From Hoeflea_A sp963921345 (GTDB lineage Bacteria > Pseudomonadota > Alphaproteobacteria > Rhizobiales > Rhizobiaceae), in contig CAWUFE020000007.1 of the NCBI GenBank assembly GCA_963921345.3, forward strand, positions 1,674,001-1,738,000: 64,000 nucleotides of DNA, read 5' to 3'. Under the pieces are notes generated by a model. The model was not told the DNA's origin and ran no database searches. It saw only the letters and a program-made list of their open reading frames with translations. The position numbers were made by a program, and so were the translations under genes. Below are positions 10,626 to 19,114 of the stretch, one piece after another (within the stretch, counting starts at the first letter, position 1; each line of letters begins with the position of its first letter).

Positions 10626-10927
10626 AAACAGTCTTCGCTGCGCTGTCCAACCCGGTTCGCCGTTCGATCCTCGAACGCCTGCGTGACAAGCCGAGTTCGG
10701 TGCGCAGTCTTGCCGACCACTATCCCTACAGTCAGCCGGCGATCTCGCAGCACCTGAAGACACTCAAGGATGCGGGGCTCGTCGAGGACACGGCGGAAGG
10801 AACGCGCCGGATTTACCGGGTGCGGCCTGAAGGCCTGCGCGAGTTGAAAGCCTATTTGGAGCAGCAATGGCAGAGTTTTCTGCTGTCGCTGGACGATGAC
10901 CAGGAGGACCATGAGACCGATGATTGA
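10616..10927 (+). CDS. ArsR family winged-helix transcriptional regulator
   Basis: A 103-residue regulator with an ArsR/SmtB-type HTH: FAALSNPVRRSILERL, then SVRSLADHYPYSQPAISQHLKTLKDAGLV as the helix-turn-helix and EGTRRIYRVRPEGLRELKAYLEQQW as the wing and last helix. No Cys metal-binding pair is visible, so it resembles the non-metal subgroup that is usually paired with SRPBCC/AHSA1 genes. It overlaps the following SRPBCC gene. The ATG lies within the tandem operator and lacks a clear ribosome binding site, so the transcript may be nearly leaderless. Confidence 0.9.
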   Translation: MSYETVFAALSNPVRRSILERLRDKPSSVRSLADHYPYSQPAISQHLKTLKDAGLVEDTAEGTRRIYRVRPEGLRELKAYLEQQWQSFLLSLDDDQEDHETDD

Positions 10928-11378
10928 GCCCGTTGTTGTGGACGTCACGATTCAGCGTGATCCGGCGAAAGCCTTTGAACTCTTCACCAGCCGCATTGCC
11001 GACTGGTGGCCGCTCGAAACCCACTCGCTGGGCGCGTCTGAACAAAAGACGCCGGCAACGGTCGTCATGGAACCGCATGCGGGCGGTCGCATTTACGAGG
11101 TCTCCGACGACGGAATCGAACGGATGTGGGGCTCGGTTACCGAGTGGAAACCCGGCGACCATGTCGCCTTTACCTGGCATGTGGGCCGCGCCCCCGAAAG
11201 CGGCACAAACGTTTCGGTGCTGTTTCGCCCCGCCGACGGCGGCGGCACCCACATCACGCTGACCCACGACAACTGGCACGCTCTCGGAGACGACGCGCAA
11301 GAGATGCGCGAGCAATATTCGGGCGGCTGGACCGGACTTCTCAACGACGTCTTTCGACCGTTCGCCGCCGGGGCGTGA
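10911..11378 (+). CDS. SRPBCC (AHSA1-like) domain protein
   Basis: A 155-residue single-domain START/Bet v1-like protein of the AHSA1 group: VDVTIQRDPAKAFELFTSRIADWWPLETH, WGSVTEWKPGDHVAFTWHVG and the C-terminal helix YSGGWTGLLNDVF. Such proteins bind hydrophobic ligands, and many sit behind an ArsR-type repressor as here, but the ligand is unknown. Three in-frame ATGs (10896, 10911, 10920) are possible; AGGAGG at 10902-10907 favours 10911 or 10920. The gene overlaps the regulator's stop, indicating translational coupling. Confidence 0.85.
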   Translation: MRPMIEPVVVDVTIQRDPAKAFELFTSRIADWWPLETHSLGASEQKTPATVVMEPHAGGRIYEVSDDGIERMWGSVTEWKPGDHVAFTWHVGRAPESGTNVSVLFRPADGGGTHITLTHDNWHALGDDAQEMREQYSGGWTGLLNDVFRPFAAGA

Positions 11379-11398
11379 GCGAATATAAGAAATGAAGG

Positions 11399-11875
11399 TC
11401 AGTTCGCGGTGATCCGCTGTCCGGTAAAACGGACACTGAAGGTCCGCAACGGCTGCTCCTTCGTCGTCAGGGCGTTCTGACCGACGGCGTGCTGTGCGCC
11501 GTCGAAAACACCCTCGACCTTCTGATAGCGACCGTCGGCCTTGCCGGAAAACGTCAGCTTGTACTGTATGACCGCCGGACCGATCTGCTTGCCGTCGCCG
11601 AAGGTAAATGTGAAGTCCAGCACCTTGACCACCGCGGTATCGGGACCGGTCTGTTCCCAGGCGCCCTGCCCGCCGGTAAAACCGATAACCGATTGCTGGG
11701 CTGCTGCCTGAAGCGCCACTCCGCCGCGATCGAGCGACAGTATGCGCTGATACCTGTCTTCCTGGATGAGCAGATAGCTGCCCTCCATGGAAATCGCCGT
11801 CTGATCGGTCGCCGTTGCCGCACCGACGGTCAAAGCGAACAGAAAAAGACAAAGGCAGAGCTTCAGAGCTTTCAT
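11399..11875 (-). CDS. Exported protein of unknown function
   Basis: A 158-residue protein with a clear Sec signal peptide (MKALKLCLCLFLFALTVGAATA, cleavage probably after ATA near residue 22). The mature part is rich in beta-strand-like segments (SMEGSYLLIQEDRYQRILSL, YKLTFSGKADGRYQKVEGVF) and has no Cys or catalytic motif that I recognise. It is probably periplasmic. It converges on the SRPBCC gene with only about 20 bp between stops. No function is assigned. Confidence 0.7.
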   Translation of the reverse strand: MKALKLCLCLFLFALTVGAATATDQTAISMEGSYLLIQEDRYQRILSLDRGGVALQAAAQQSVIGFTGGQGAWEQTGPDTAVVKVLDFTFTFGDGKQIGPAVIQYKLTFSGKADGRYQKVEGVFDGAQHAVGQNALTTKEQPLRTFSVRFTGQRITAN

Positions 11876-12080
11876 CGCGAGACCCTTCTATCCTCGTTGC
11901 GACGGACGGCGGGAAGTCTAAGCGCGCCTTTGCCAATTCGCAATTCATGCACCATCTGCCTCGATCGGCCCGATCACGGACCGGTGAACGCCGCGTGAAC
12001 GGCGCGTTCCGACAGCGTTCAGGCCGGGTTTTCTAGGTTGGCATCGTCCACCCGACACCAACCTTCTATGGAGAGACAAA

Positions 12081-12440
12081 ATGAAGACCCTCGTAACCGC
12101 CACCGCATCGTTCGCCATCGTCGCCATCACGACGTTCGCCGCTGCCGTTCCCTCACAAGCCGACACCCTCCGCCGGGTGACCTGTCCGGACGGCCGCGTC
12201 GTCACCGCCAGCGGCACCCAGACCGACGCGCAGGCCTGCCGCGGCTTCCAGCGCATGAGCGCCAAGCCTAAGCGCGCACCGTCGAATGGTGGCAAGAAGC
12301 TGACTATCGGCGGCGGCGCCTCCCCGACCTCGATCCCAGACAATACGGCCCACGCCTGGACGTCGGCCTGCTACGCCGAGTTTGGCCCGAACGCCAAATA
12401 TCCGGATGCTGCGCTGCTCGAAAAGTGCCTGAACTTCTGA
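12081..12440 (+). CDS. Small exported cysteine-containing protein
   Basis: A 119-residue protein with a signal peptide (MKTLVTATASFAIVAITTFAAAVPSQA, cleavage near residue 27). The mature region holds four cysteines in two pairs (TCPDG/QACRG and SACYAEF/EKCLNF) separated by a basic Pro/Gly/Ser linker, which would allow two disulfides in the periplasm. No domain is recognised. GGAGAG just upstream of the ATG is a good ribosome binding site, and a Rho-independent terminator follows the stop. Confidence 0.75.
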   Translation: MKTLVTATASFAIVAITTFAAAVPSQADTLRRVTCPDGRVVTASGTQTDAQACRGFQRMSAKPKRAPSNGGKKLTIGGGASPTSIPDNTAHAWTSACYAEFGPNAKYPDAALLEKCLNF

Positions 12441-12463
12441 TCGGAACTCTTCGGTCGAATCGG

Positions 12464-12487
12464 AAAGCCGCGCCCCGCGCGGCTTTT
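12464..12487 (+). terminator. Rho-independent terminator after the exported protein gene
   Basis: A 9-bp stem AAAGCCGCG / CGCGGCTTT (12464-12472 and 12478-12486) with a 5-nt loop ends in a short T-run, 24 bp after the stop codon of the preceding plus-strand gene. Confidence 0.7.
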
Positions 12488-12640
12488 CGCGTTTCAACCG
12501 TCTTGTCGCCGTCTCACCGCGGACTCGCGATGTGGCGTCTCGTCGCCGCTCGCGGTCGGCACTGGAAATCACAGCGTTTCGAGGCTATTTACGTCGGGAA
12601 AGCAACCCCGGACCTTTCATCCGGCAGCGACAAGGAATGC

Positions 12641-12979
12641 ATGATGACGGCAATCAACGATTTCATCGACAATGAGGTAAAAAGCAGCGACGTGGTGCTG
12701 TTCATGAAGGGCACGCCCGCCTTTCCGCAATGCGGATTCTCCGGGCAGGTGGTGCAGATCCTCGACTATCTCGGCGTCGAATACAAAGGCATCAATGTCC
12801 TGGCCGACGACGATTTGCGGCACGGGATCAAGGAATTCTCCAACTGGCCGACCATCCCGCAGCTTTATGTCAAGGGCGAGTTCGTCGGCGGTTGCGACAT
12901 CATCCGCGAGATGTTCCAGGCCAGCGAACTGCAGAGTCACCTGTCCGAGAAAGGCGTCGCCTTCAAGGGTGCGGCCTGA
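12641..12979 (+). CDS. grxD: Monothiol CGFS glutaredoxin (Grx4 type)
   Basis: A 112-residue monothiol glutaredoxin. The motif FMKGTPAFPQCGFSGQ has the CGFS active site that binds a bridging 2Fe-2S cluster with glutathione, and WPTIPQLYVKGEFVGGCDI is the glutathione-binding TVP/GG region. It acts in iron-sulfur delivery together with BolA proteins such as that at 10284. ATG at 12641 or 12644 is chosen because an AAGGAATG ribosome binding site lies just upstream; the frame is open further back to 12425, but that extension is unlike the family. Its stop overlaps the next start (TGATG). Confidence 0.93.
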   Translation: MMTAINDFIDNEVKSSDVVLFMKGTPAFPQCGFSGQVVQILDYLGVEYKGINVLADDDLRHGIKEFSNWPTIPQLYVKGEFVGGCDIIREMFQASELQSHLSEKGVAFKGAA

Positions 12980-13446
12980 TGGCCCGCTGGAACGTCTACC
13001 TGTCCGGAGAGATCCACACCGACTGGCGCGAACAGATCGAGGCCGGCATCAAGGATGCCGGGCTACCGGTCGACCTCAGCGCGCCGGTAACCCACCATGA
13101 GGCTTCCGACGATTGCGGCGTGGAAATCCTCGGGTCGGAACCCGTCAAGTTCTGGCATGACAACAAGGGCGCGCGGATGAATGCCATTCGCACCCGCAAC
13201 CTCATGGAAAAAGCCGATATTGTCGTGGTGCGTTTCGGCGACAAGTACAAGCAGTGGAATGCGGCTTTCGACGCCGGTTACGCCGCCGCTCTCGGCAAGG
13301 CGCTGATCGTCATGCACGGGCCGGACCACCAGCATGCGCTCAAGGAAGTCGACGCCGCCGCGCTCGCGGTGGTCGAGACGCCGGAGCAGATCGTCCGCAT
13401 TCTCGACTACGTCATCAACGGCAAACTGGCCGGATACACGCATTAG
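12979..13446 (+). CDS. ytoQ: YtoQ family protein
   Basis: A 155-residue protein matching the YtoQ family, which resembles nucleoside 2-deoxyribosyltransferase-like folds: MARWNVYLSGEIHTDWREQI at the start, PVTHHEASDDCGVEILG, and KADIVVVRFGDKYKQWNAAFDAGYAAALGK. The biochemical role is not established. It is translationally coupled to the glutaredoxin gene through a 1-bp stop/start overlap, and this pairing suggests a shared role or at least shared expression. Confidence 0.88.
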   Translation: MARWNVYLSGEIHTDWREQIEAGIKDAGLPVDLSAPVTHHEASDDCGVEILGSEPVKFWHDNKGARMNAIRTRNLMEKADIVVVRFGDKYKQWNAAFDAGYAAALGKALIVMHGPDHQHALKEVDAAALAVVETPEQIVRILDYVINGKLAGYTH

Positions 13447-13586
13447 GGCTTGCTGGCCGGCGAGCCCTGATCTAACCATAACACCATAGGTTGCATCGAC
13501 CAATCGCGCCGAACCCGTGATCGGCGCTTGCGACAACTGGCGAGCGATACCCGGATATCGCGCCGTCGAGCCGTGAGTGGGACGAT

Positions 13587-14852
13587 ATGGACGCACAGAA
13601 CAAGGGGGAGTTCGGCGCGAAACCGCCCGCACGGCCGGATTTTGTCGAGCGCGCCGGTATGGGCTTTCCGGAGTTTATCGCCCTGATCGCGCTGCTGAGT
13701 TCGATCGTGGCGCTGTCGATCGACATCATGCTGCCGGTGCTGCCGCAGATCGGCAACACCTATGCCGTGTCGGTGGCCAACGACCGCCAGGCCATTCTGG
13801 TCGTTTTCATGCTCGGCTTCGGCCTCGCGCAGATTATCTTCGGCCCCTTATCGGACCGTTTCGGCCGCAAGATCGTGCTGATCAGCGGCGTCGTTTTTTA
13901 CGGATTGTCTTCGGCTGCCGCGGCCATCGCCGACAGTTTCACCCTGTTGCTCGTCCTGCGTGTCACCCAGGGCATAGGCGCTGCAGCGGTCCGCATCGTC
14001 GTCAACGCCATCGTCCGGGACTGTTTCGGCGGTCGCGAGATGGCCCGTGTCATGTCCTACAGTTTCATGGTGTTCATGATCGTGCCGATTATCGCGCCGG
14101 CGCTCGGTCAATGGATCGCTGTATTGCTCTCCTGGCAGTGGATTTTCGTGCTGCTCGGGATTGCCGCCTGCGGCCTGGCGGTGTGGACGGCCCAGCGGCT
14201 CGACGAGACCTTGCCGCGCAGCGAAAGGTTGCCGTTTTCAATGCGCGCGGTCGGGCACGCCTTTTCCGAAGTCATTTCCAATCGCCAGGCCATGGGATAT
14301 GCCACCGCGGCGACCCTGTGCGTCGGCAGCCTGTTTTCCTTCATCGTCTCGGCGCAGCAGATCTTCTCGGCGATCTACGATCTTGGCGACTGGTTTCCCT
14401 ACGTTTTCGCCTCGGTAGCCGGCCTGATGGCATTGCTCAACTTCGCCAACGGCAATCTGGTGCGTCGCCTTGGCATGCGCTTCATTTCCCACAGCGCGCT
14501 GATTACTTTCGCCACGCTGGGGACGACGCTGCTGGTGATCACCCTGATCGGACAGCCTCCGTTCTGGCTGGCCTTCCTGTTGCTCGGCACGAACATCGCC
14601 GCCTTCGCGCTGGTCCCGGCGAACTTCAACTCGCTGGCCATGGAGCCGCTCGGCCACGTGGCGGGCACGGCGTCGTCGGTGATCGGGGTCATTACCTTCA
14701 CCGGCGGCGCAATCCTTGGCGGCATCGTGGGTCACGCTTTCGACGGCACGTTGATCCCCTTGGCAATCGGCTTCACGGGATTTGCCTGGATCGCGCTCGC
14801 CATCGTGCTGTGGACGGAAAGAGGCAGGCTCTTCGCGCGCCCCGCCGATTAG
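13587..14852 (+). CDS. MFS multidrug exporter, Bcr/CflA family
   Basis: A 421-residue, about 12-helix drug:H+ antiporter. MFS motif A is intact (FGPLSDRFGRKIVL between helices 2 and 3), and ALSIDIMLPVLPQIG after the first helix is typical of the Bcr/CflA group that exports bicyclomycin, sulfonamides or cysteine-pathway metabolites. A cytoplasmic basic N-terminus of about 25 residues precedes helix 1. It stands alone, ending 3 bp before the convergent inositol-phosphatase-like gene. The substrate is unknown. Confidence 0.9.
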   Translation: MDAQNKGEFGAKPPARPDFVERAGMGFPEFIALIALLSSIVALSIDIMLPVLPQIGNTYAVSVANDRQAILVVFMLGFGLAQIIFGPLSDRFGRKIVLISGVVFYGLSSAAAAIADSFTLLLVLRVTQGIGAAAVRIVVNAIVRDCFGGREMARVMSYSFMVFMIVPIIAPALGQWIAVLLSWQWIFVLLGIAACGLAVWTAQRLDETLPRSERLPFSMRAVGHAFSEVISNRQAMGYATAATLCVGSLFSFIVSAQQIFSAIYDLGDWFPYVFASVAGLMALLNFANGNLVRRLGMRFISHSALITFATLGTTLLVITLIGQPPFWLAFLLLGTNIAAFALVPANFNSLAMEPLGHVAGTASSVIGVITFTGGAILGGIVGHAFDGTLIPLAIGFTGFAWIALAIVLWTERGRLFARPAD

Positions 14853-14855
14853 CGG

Positions 14856-15683
14856 TCAATCGCCGACAATTTGCGAACGGATCAGAGACCAGATTTCCCG
14901 ATCGGGTGCGCTGATAAGCCCGCCATCGGTCACGCCGGGCCGATAGCGGGAGCCGTCGAGCAGCGCCGAATATCCGCCCGCCTCGGCATGAATGAGCACG
15001 CCGGGCAGATGATCCCACGGCATCAGCCGCTGACCGCCGACGAAGTGGACCTTGCCGCACGCCGCCATGCGGTATTCCCAGGCCGAACAGCGCAGCGCAA
15101 ACGTCATGGCGATTTTGGCCATGTTGGCCGCCACCCGGCTGCGCCGCGGTTCCTGCATGAATCCCCAGGAAATTGTTCCGACCATTTCAGCCAGCGCCAC
15201 CGGTTTGGCAACCTTCAGAGCAGTCTCGGCACCGTCAGCCGCAACCAGTCGGGCGCCGCCGCCAACGGTCGCCATGATGGTCTCGTCGCCGACGGGATAA
15301 TGGATCAGTCCGGCGACGCATTCGCCGTTCTGCACGACCCCCAGCATGCAGCCGAACAGCGGCATGCCCGAGGCGAAGTTGAACGTACCGTCGACCGGAT
15401 CGATCACGAAGGCAAGATCGGCCGTCGCAAGGCCGTGGAGCAGCGCCGGGTTTTCCGATGCCGCTTCCTCGCCGACGATCTTGGCGCCGGGATAGCGGGC
15501 CGTCAGCTCATATGCGATCAGCCGCTCGGCCGCCTTGTCGGCTTCCGTCACCACATCCTGCGGCGATGCTTTTTCCTCGATATCGGCGGCTTCCAGAAAC
15601 CGGAACCGCGGCAGGATTTCCGCCTTCCCGGCCTGCCGCAGCAGTGCATCGAGGTCGGCCATGTGGCGGTCCGAAAACCGCAT
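14856..15683 (-). CDS. Inositol monophosphatase family phosphatase
   Basis: A 275-residue Mg2+-dependent phosphatase of the inositol-monophosphatase/histidinol-phosphatase (HisN) group. Metal-binding motifs are present: VGEEAASENP (Glu), VIDPVDGTFNFASGMP (DPxDGT) and MPWDHLPGVLIHAEAGG (WDxxPG). The group covers inositol-1-phosphate, histidinol-phosphate and PAP hydrolysis and the sequence alone does not decide. The start MRFSDRHMADLDALL at 15683 overlaps the stop of ttcA by one base (TGATG), so the two are coupled. Confidence 0.87.
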   Translation of the reverse strand: MRFSDRHMADLDALLRQAGKAEILPRFRFLEAADIEEKASPQDVVTEADKAAERLIAYELTARYPGAKIVGEEAASENPALLHGLATADLAFVIDPVDGTFNFASGMPLFGCMLGVVQNGECVAGLIHYPVGDETIMATVGGGARLVAADGAETALKVAKPVALAEMVGTISWGFMQEPRRSRVAANMAKIAMTFALRCSAWEYRMAACGKVHFVGGQRLMPWDHLPGVLIHAEAGGYSALLDGSRYRPGVTDGGLISAPDREIWSLIRSQIVGD

Positions 15684-16588
15684 CAGGAGACCTCGACCCC
15701 GGTTCCATCCGGAGCCAGAGCGGCAAAATCGAACAGCTTGCGGTCCATCAGATGTGACGGGCGGACATTGGTCAGCGCCCGGATCATCGTATCCTTGCGA
15801 CCCGGCATGCGCTTTTCCAGGTCGGCAATCATCGCCTTCATGGCATTGCGCTGCAGCCCGTCCTGCGAGCCGCACAGATCACATGGGATGATCGGAAACC
15901 GCATGCCGTCGGCAAACTTCGCCAGATCGTCTTCGGCGCAATAGGCAAGCGGCCGCAGTACCAGCACGTCGCCCTCGTCATTGATCAGCTTTGGCGGCAT
16001 GGATGCCAGGCGCCCGCCATGGAATAAGTTCATGAAGAACGTTTCAAGAATATCCTCGCGATGGTGTCCGAGCACCAGCGCCTGGCAGCCCTCCTCGCGG
16101 GCGATCCGGTAGAGATGGCCGCGGCGCAGCCGCGAACAGAGCGAGCAGTAGGTGTTGCCCTCGGGTACCTTGTCGGTGACGATCGAATAGGTGTCCTGAT
16201 ATTCGATGCGATGCGCGACCCCCTGCCGCTCAAGGAATTCGGGCAGGATGTGCTTGGGAAAGTTGGGCTGCCCCTGGTCGAGATTGCAGGCCAGAAGATC
16301 GACCGGCAGCAGCCCACGCCATTGCAGATCGAGAAGCAGGGCCAACAGACCGTAGGAGTCCTTGCCGCCGGACAGGGCGACCAGCCAGCGCTGGCGCGCG
16401 CCCTGGGCCGGCACCATGCCGAAATCGTCTATAGCCTGGCGGGCATGGCGCAGCAGCCGTTTGCGCATTTTGTTGAATTGCACCGTCGAAGGAGCGGTGC
16501 GGAACATCGGATGGCAGCTGTCGCCGGCCGCCGGGCTCTCGGCTTCCGTTTCAGGACCGGCCAGCTCCGGCCTTTCGGTCAGGGTCAT
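15683..16588 (-). CDS. ttcA: tRNA 2-thiocytidine(32) synthetase TtcA
   Basis: A 301-residue PP-loop ATPase that thiolates cytidine 32 in certain tRNAs using an iron-sulfur cluster. The PP-loop SGGKDSYGLL is present, as are the cluster-ligand pairs in TYCSLCSRLRRGHLYRIA and PCDLCGSQDGLQR, and the family block GHHREDILETFFMNLF. The ATG at 16588 with GGGGAACG upstream was chosen; a GTG at 16621 would add 11 residues. Confidence 0.93.
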   Translation of the reverse strand: MTLTERPELAGPETEAESPAAGDSCHPMFRTAPSTVQFNKMRKRLLRHARQAIDDFGMVPAQGARQRWLVALSGGKDSYGLLALLLDLQWRGLLPVDLLACNLDQGQPNFPKHILPEFLERQGVAHRIEYQDTYSIVTDKVPEGNTYCSLCSRLRRGHLYRIAREEGCQALVLGHHREDILETFFMNLFHGGRLASMPPKLINDEGDVLVLRPLAYCAEDDLAKFADGMRFPIIPCDLCGSQDGLQRNAMKAMIADLEKRMPGRKDTMIRALTNVRPSHLMDRKLFDFAALAPDGTGVEVS

Positions 16589-16634
16589 CGATCGTTCCCC
16601 GATTGGATCAAGCGGTTTCACAACGCCTTATAGC

Positions 16635-16664
16635 AAAAAGCCGCCGGCAAGGCCGACGGCTTTT
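16635..16664 (-). terminator. Rho-independent terminator of rpsD
   Basis: A 13-bp stem with a single mismatch (arms 16635-16647 and 16652-16664) around a 4-nt loop, with a T-run on the minus-strand 3' side, lies about 20 bp after the rpsD stop. Confidence 0.8.
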
Positions 16665-16686
16665 GAAACCCAAAACGCGCGAGAAA

Positions 16687-17304
16687 TCAGCGCGAATAGA
16701 ATTCGACGACCAGGTTCGGTTCCATGTGAACCGGATACGGCACGTCAGCCAGTGCAGGAATACGCTGGAAGGTGGCGACCATCTTGTTGTGGTCGGCCTC
16801 GATGTAGTCCGGTACATCCCGCTCGGCCAACTGAGTGGCCTCGAGAACCAGCGCCAGCTGCTTCGACTTGTCGCGGATCTCGATCACGTCGCCCGGCTTG
16901 CAGCGATAGGACGGAATATTGGTGCGCCGACCGTTGACCTTGACGTGGCCGTGATTGACGAATTGACGCGCCGCAAACACCGTCGGCACGAATTTCGCGC
17001 GGTACACGACGGCGTCGAGGCGCGATTCCAGGAGGCCGATCAGGTTCTCGGGCGTGTCGCCCTTGCGCCGGTTGGCTTCCTCGTAAATCTTGCGGAACTG
17101 CTTTTCGCGGATATCGCCGTAGTAGCCCTTCAGCTTCTGCTTGGCGCGCAGCTGAACGCCGAAGTCGGACAGTTTGCCCTTGCGCCGCTGGCCGTGCTCG
17201 CCGGGGCCGTATTCACGGCGGTTGACCGGAGACTTCGGACGTCCCCAGATGTTCTCGCCCATGCGGCGATCGAGTTTGTACTTGGAAGATTCGCGCTTGC
17301 TCAT
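16687..17304 (-). CDS. rpsD: 30S ribosomal protein S4
   Basis: A 205-residue primary 16S rRNA-binding protein of the small subunit. The family start MSKRESSKYKLDRRMGENIWG is typical of Alphaproteobacteria and was used to set the start at 17304. RRKGKLSDFGVQLRAKQKLKGYYGDIREKQFRKIY and the S4 RNA-binding domain RLDAVVYRAKFVPTVFAARQFVNHGHVKVNG are conserved. GGGAATGCG precedes the ATG. It is a stand-alone gene as usual in this class, with its own terminator and a 209-bp upstream region shared with the murI side. Confidence 0.97.
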   Translation of the reverse strand: MSKRESSKYKLDRRMGENIWGRPKSPVNRREYGPGEHGQRRKGKLSDFGVQLRAKQKLKGYYGDIREKQFRKIYEEANRRKGDTPENLIGLLESRLDAVVYRAKFVPTVFAARQFVNHGHVKVNGRRTNIPSYRCKPGDVIEIRDKSKQLALVLEATQLAERDVPDYIEADHNKMVATFQRIPALADVPYPVHMEPNLVVEFYSR

Positions 17305-17513
17305 CGCATTCCCTTTCAAAAGACCCATACCGATCCGCTGCCGAACCGGTCGAAGGAAACGCGCCCTCCTCTGCCGGCCGTTTTTGCCGACTGACAGAAC
17401 AACCGCCAAAAGCGCGGCGATCGTTCACGGGACACGTCACGTCGCGGAACCGGGGTCCCGCGGACCGCGCGGATGTATGACAATCGAAGGCCCATGTCAA
17501 TGCACCGGAACGG

Positions 17514-18329
17514 CTAAATGTCCACGCCGAACCCGTCCATCAGCCGGCGCACGGCGAAATCCGGTTTTCCGGAGGTAAAGACGGCGCGATCCGGGGCTTC
17601 GCTCGCCGTTTGCCTTGTCTCCAGAAGCGACAGGGCGCGGCGGGCGATCGCCTCCGCGGGGTCGAGCCAGTCGACCGGCCACGGGGCCAGAGCGCGAAAT
17701 CGGTTGGCAAGAAACGGGTAGTGCGTGCAGGCCAGGACAACGATGTCCGTGCGCCGGCTGCCCTGCTCCACGAAGCACGGCCCGATTTCCGCTTCGATCT
17801 CGGCCTCCTCGACCGCATCGCCGCGAATGTAGCGTTCCGCCAGACCCGCTAGGTTTTCCGATCCGACCAGCCTGACATGGCACTGCGAGGCGAAGGACTG
17901 GATCAGGTCGCGCGTATAGGCGCGGCGCACGGTGCCGGGCGTGGCAAGCACCGTCACCAGACCGGAGCGCGTCCGCTCGGCGGCCGGCTTGATCGCCGGC
18001 ACCGTGCCGACGAACGGCGTGTCCGGGAATGCGGCTCTGAGATCGGCCAGCACCAGGGTCGAAGCGGTGTTGCAGGCGATGACGCAGAGCTCCGGATTGT
18101 GCTCGCCGATCAGGCCGGAAAAGAGCCGAACGATGCGCGCCTTGAGATCGGCCTCTTCCCAGCGGCCATAGGGAAAGCCCGCATCGTCGGCGACATAGAC
18201 GAACCGGCGTTCCGGCATCAGGACCCGTGCCTCGCGCAGCACCGTCAATCCGCCGATGCCGGAATCGAAGACGAGGACGGGTCCGGATGTCACGACGTCG
18301 AATCCTCCGATCCGGCCTTGTCCTTCCAC
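17514..18329 (-). CDS. murI: Glutamate racemase
   Basis: A 271-residue cofactor-independent racemase that makes D-glutamate for peptidoglycan. Catalytic cysteines lie in CVIACNTAST and VVLACTHYPFL, and the start of the fold is LVFDSGIGGLTVLRE. The N-terminus overlaps the end of the upstream RNA methyltransferase gene by 40 bp, so the first in-frame start may be slightly too early; a start nearer VTSGPVLVFDSG is possible. A longer frame overlapping on the same strand is only a shadow. Confidence 0.93.
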   Translation of the reverse strand: MEGQGRIGGFDVVTSGPVLVFDSGIGGLTVLREARVLMPERRFVYVADDAGFPYGRWEEADLKARIVRLFSGLIGEHNPELCVIACNTASTLVLADLRAAFPDTPFVGTVPAIKPAAERTRSGLVTVLATPGTVRRAYTRDLIQSFASQCHVRLVGSENLAGLAERYIRGDAVEEAEIEAEIGPCFVEQGSRRTDIVVLACTHYPFLANRFRALAPWPVDWLDPAEAIARRALSLLETRQTASEAPDRAVFTSGKPDFAVRRLMDGFGVDI

Positions 18330-19081
18330 CGCCCATAGCGGTCGAGCGAGCGGATGACGCCGCGCAGCAGATGGATCTCAGGCCGGTAGAATCCCTGGCG
18401 GCTCAATACGGCGCGCAGATTGTCGACCATCTTTGGCTTTTTGTCGGCCGGCCGAAAATATCCCCGGGCTTCGAGCGCGTCCTCCAGCTGATCGTACAGT
18501 CCCCGCAGATCCGACTTCGTGGCCGGCTCCATGTCAGGCCCCGTGAAGGGCATCGCATCGGCGCCGGCCGACTTCATCCATTCATAGGCCATCAGCAACA
18601 CCGCCTGGGCGATGTTGAGCGAGGCGAAGGCCGGATTGACCGGATAGGTCACGATCTCGTCGGCGAGGCCGATTTCCTCGTTGTTGAGCCCCCAGCGCTC
18701 GCGCCCGAACAGCACGCCGCAGCCCTGTCCGGCATCGATGCGCGAGCGCAACGTGCCGGCCGCTTCTTCCGGTCCGCGCACCGGCTTGAAGCCGTCGCGC
18801 GACCGTGCCGTGGTGGCGTAAACGAAACTCAGGTCGGCGATGGCGTCCTCGAGCGTGTCGAACACGGTCGTCGCTTCGATGACATGATCGGCCTTGCTGG
18901 CGGCGGCCTGCGCCTTTTCGCTGGGCCAGCCGTCGCGCGGCCGCACCAGCCGCAGTTCCGACAATCCGAAATTGGCCATGGCGCGCGCCACCATGCCGAT
19001 ATTCTCGCCGAGCTGCGGCTCGACGAGAATCACCACTGGTCCCCCGGTCAAAAGGGTTTGCTGCCTGTCCGTTCCGGCCAT
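18290..19081 (-). CDS. trmJ: TrmJ-type tRNA/rRNA 2'-O-methyltransferase
   Basis: A 263-residue SPOUT methyltransferase of the TrmH/SpoU family. Motif 1 is VVILVEPQLGENIGMVARAM, motif 2 VLFGRERWGLNNEEI and motif 3 YPVNPAFASLNIAQAVLLMAYE, which form the SAM-binding trefoil knot. The pattern PQxGENIGxxARAM with a C-terminal helical extension is typical of TrmJ, which methylates the ribose at tRNA position 32. The target is inferred, not shown. It overlaps murI, forming an operon. Confidence 0.87.
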   Translation of the reverse strand: MAGTDRQQTLLTGGPVVILVEPQLGENIGMVARAMANFGLSELRLVRPRDGWPSEKAQAAASKADHVIEATTVFDTLEDAIADLSFVYATTARSRDGFKPVRGPEEAAGTLRSRIDAGQGCGVLFGRERWGLNNEEIGLADEIVTYPVNPAFASLNIAQAVLLMAYEWMKSAGADAMPFTGPDMEPATKSDLRGLYDQLEDALEARGYFRPADKKPKMVDNLRAVLSRQGFYRPEIHLLRGVIRSLDRYGRWKDKAGSEDSTS

Positions 19082-19114
19082 CCCGATCCCGCTTGTTTCA
19101 AGGGTCGGGCGTGC

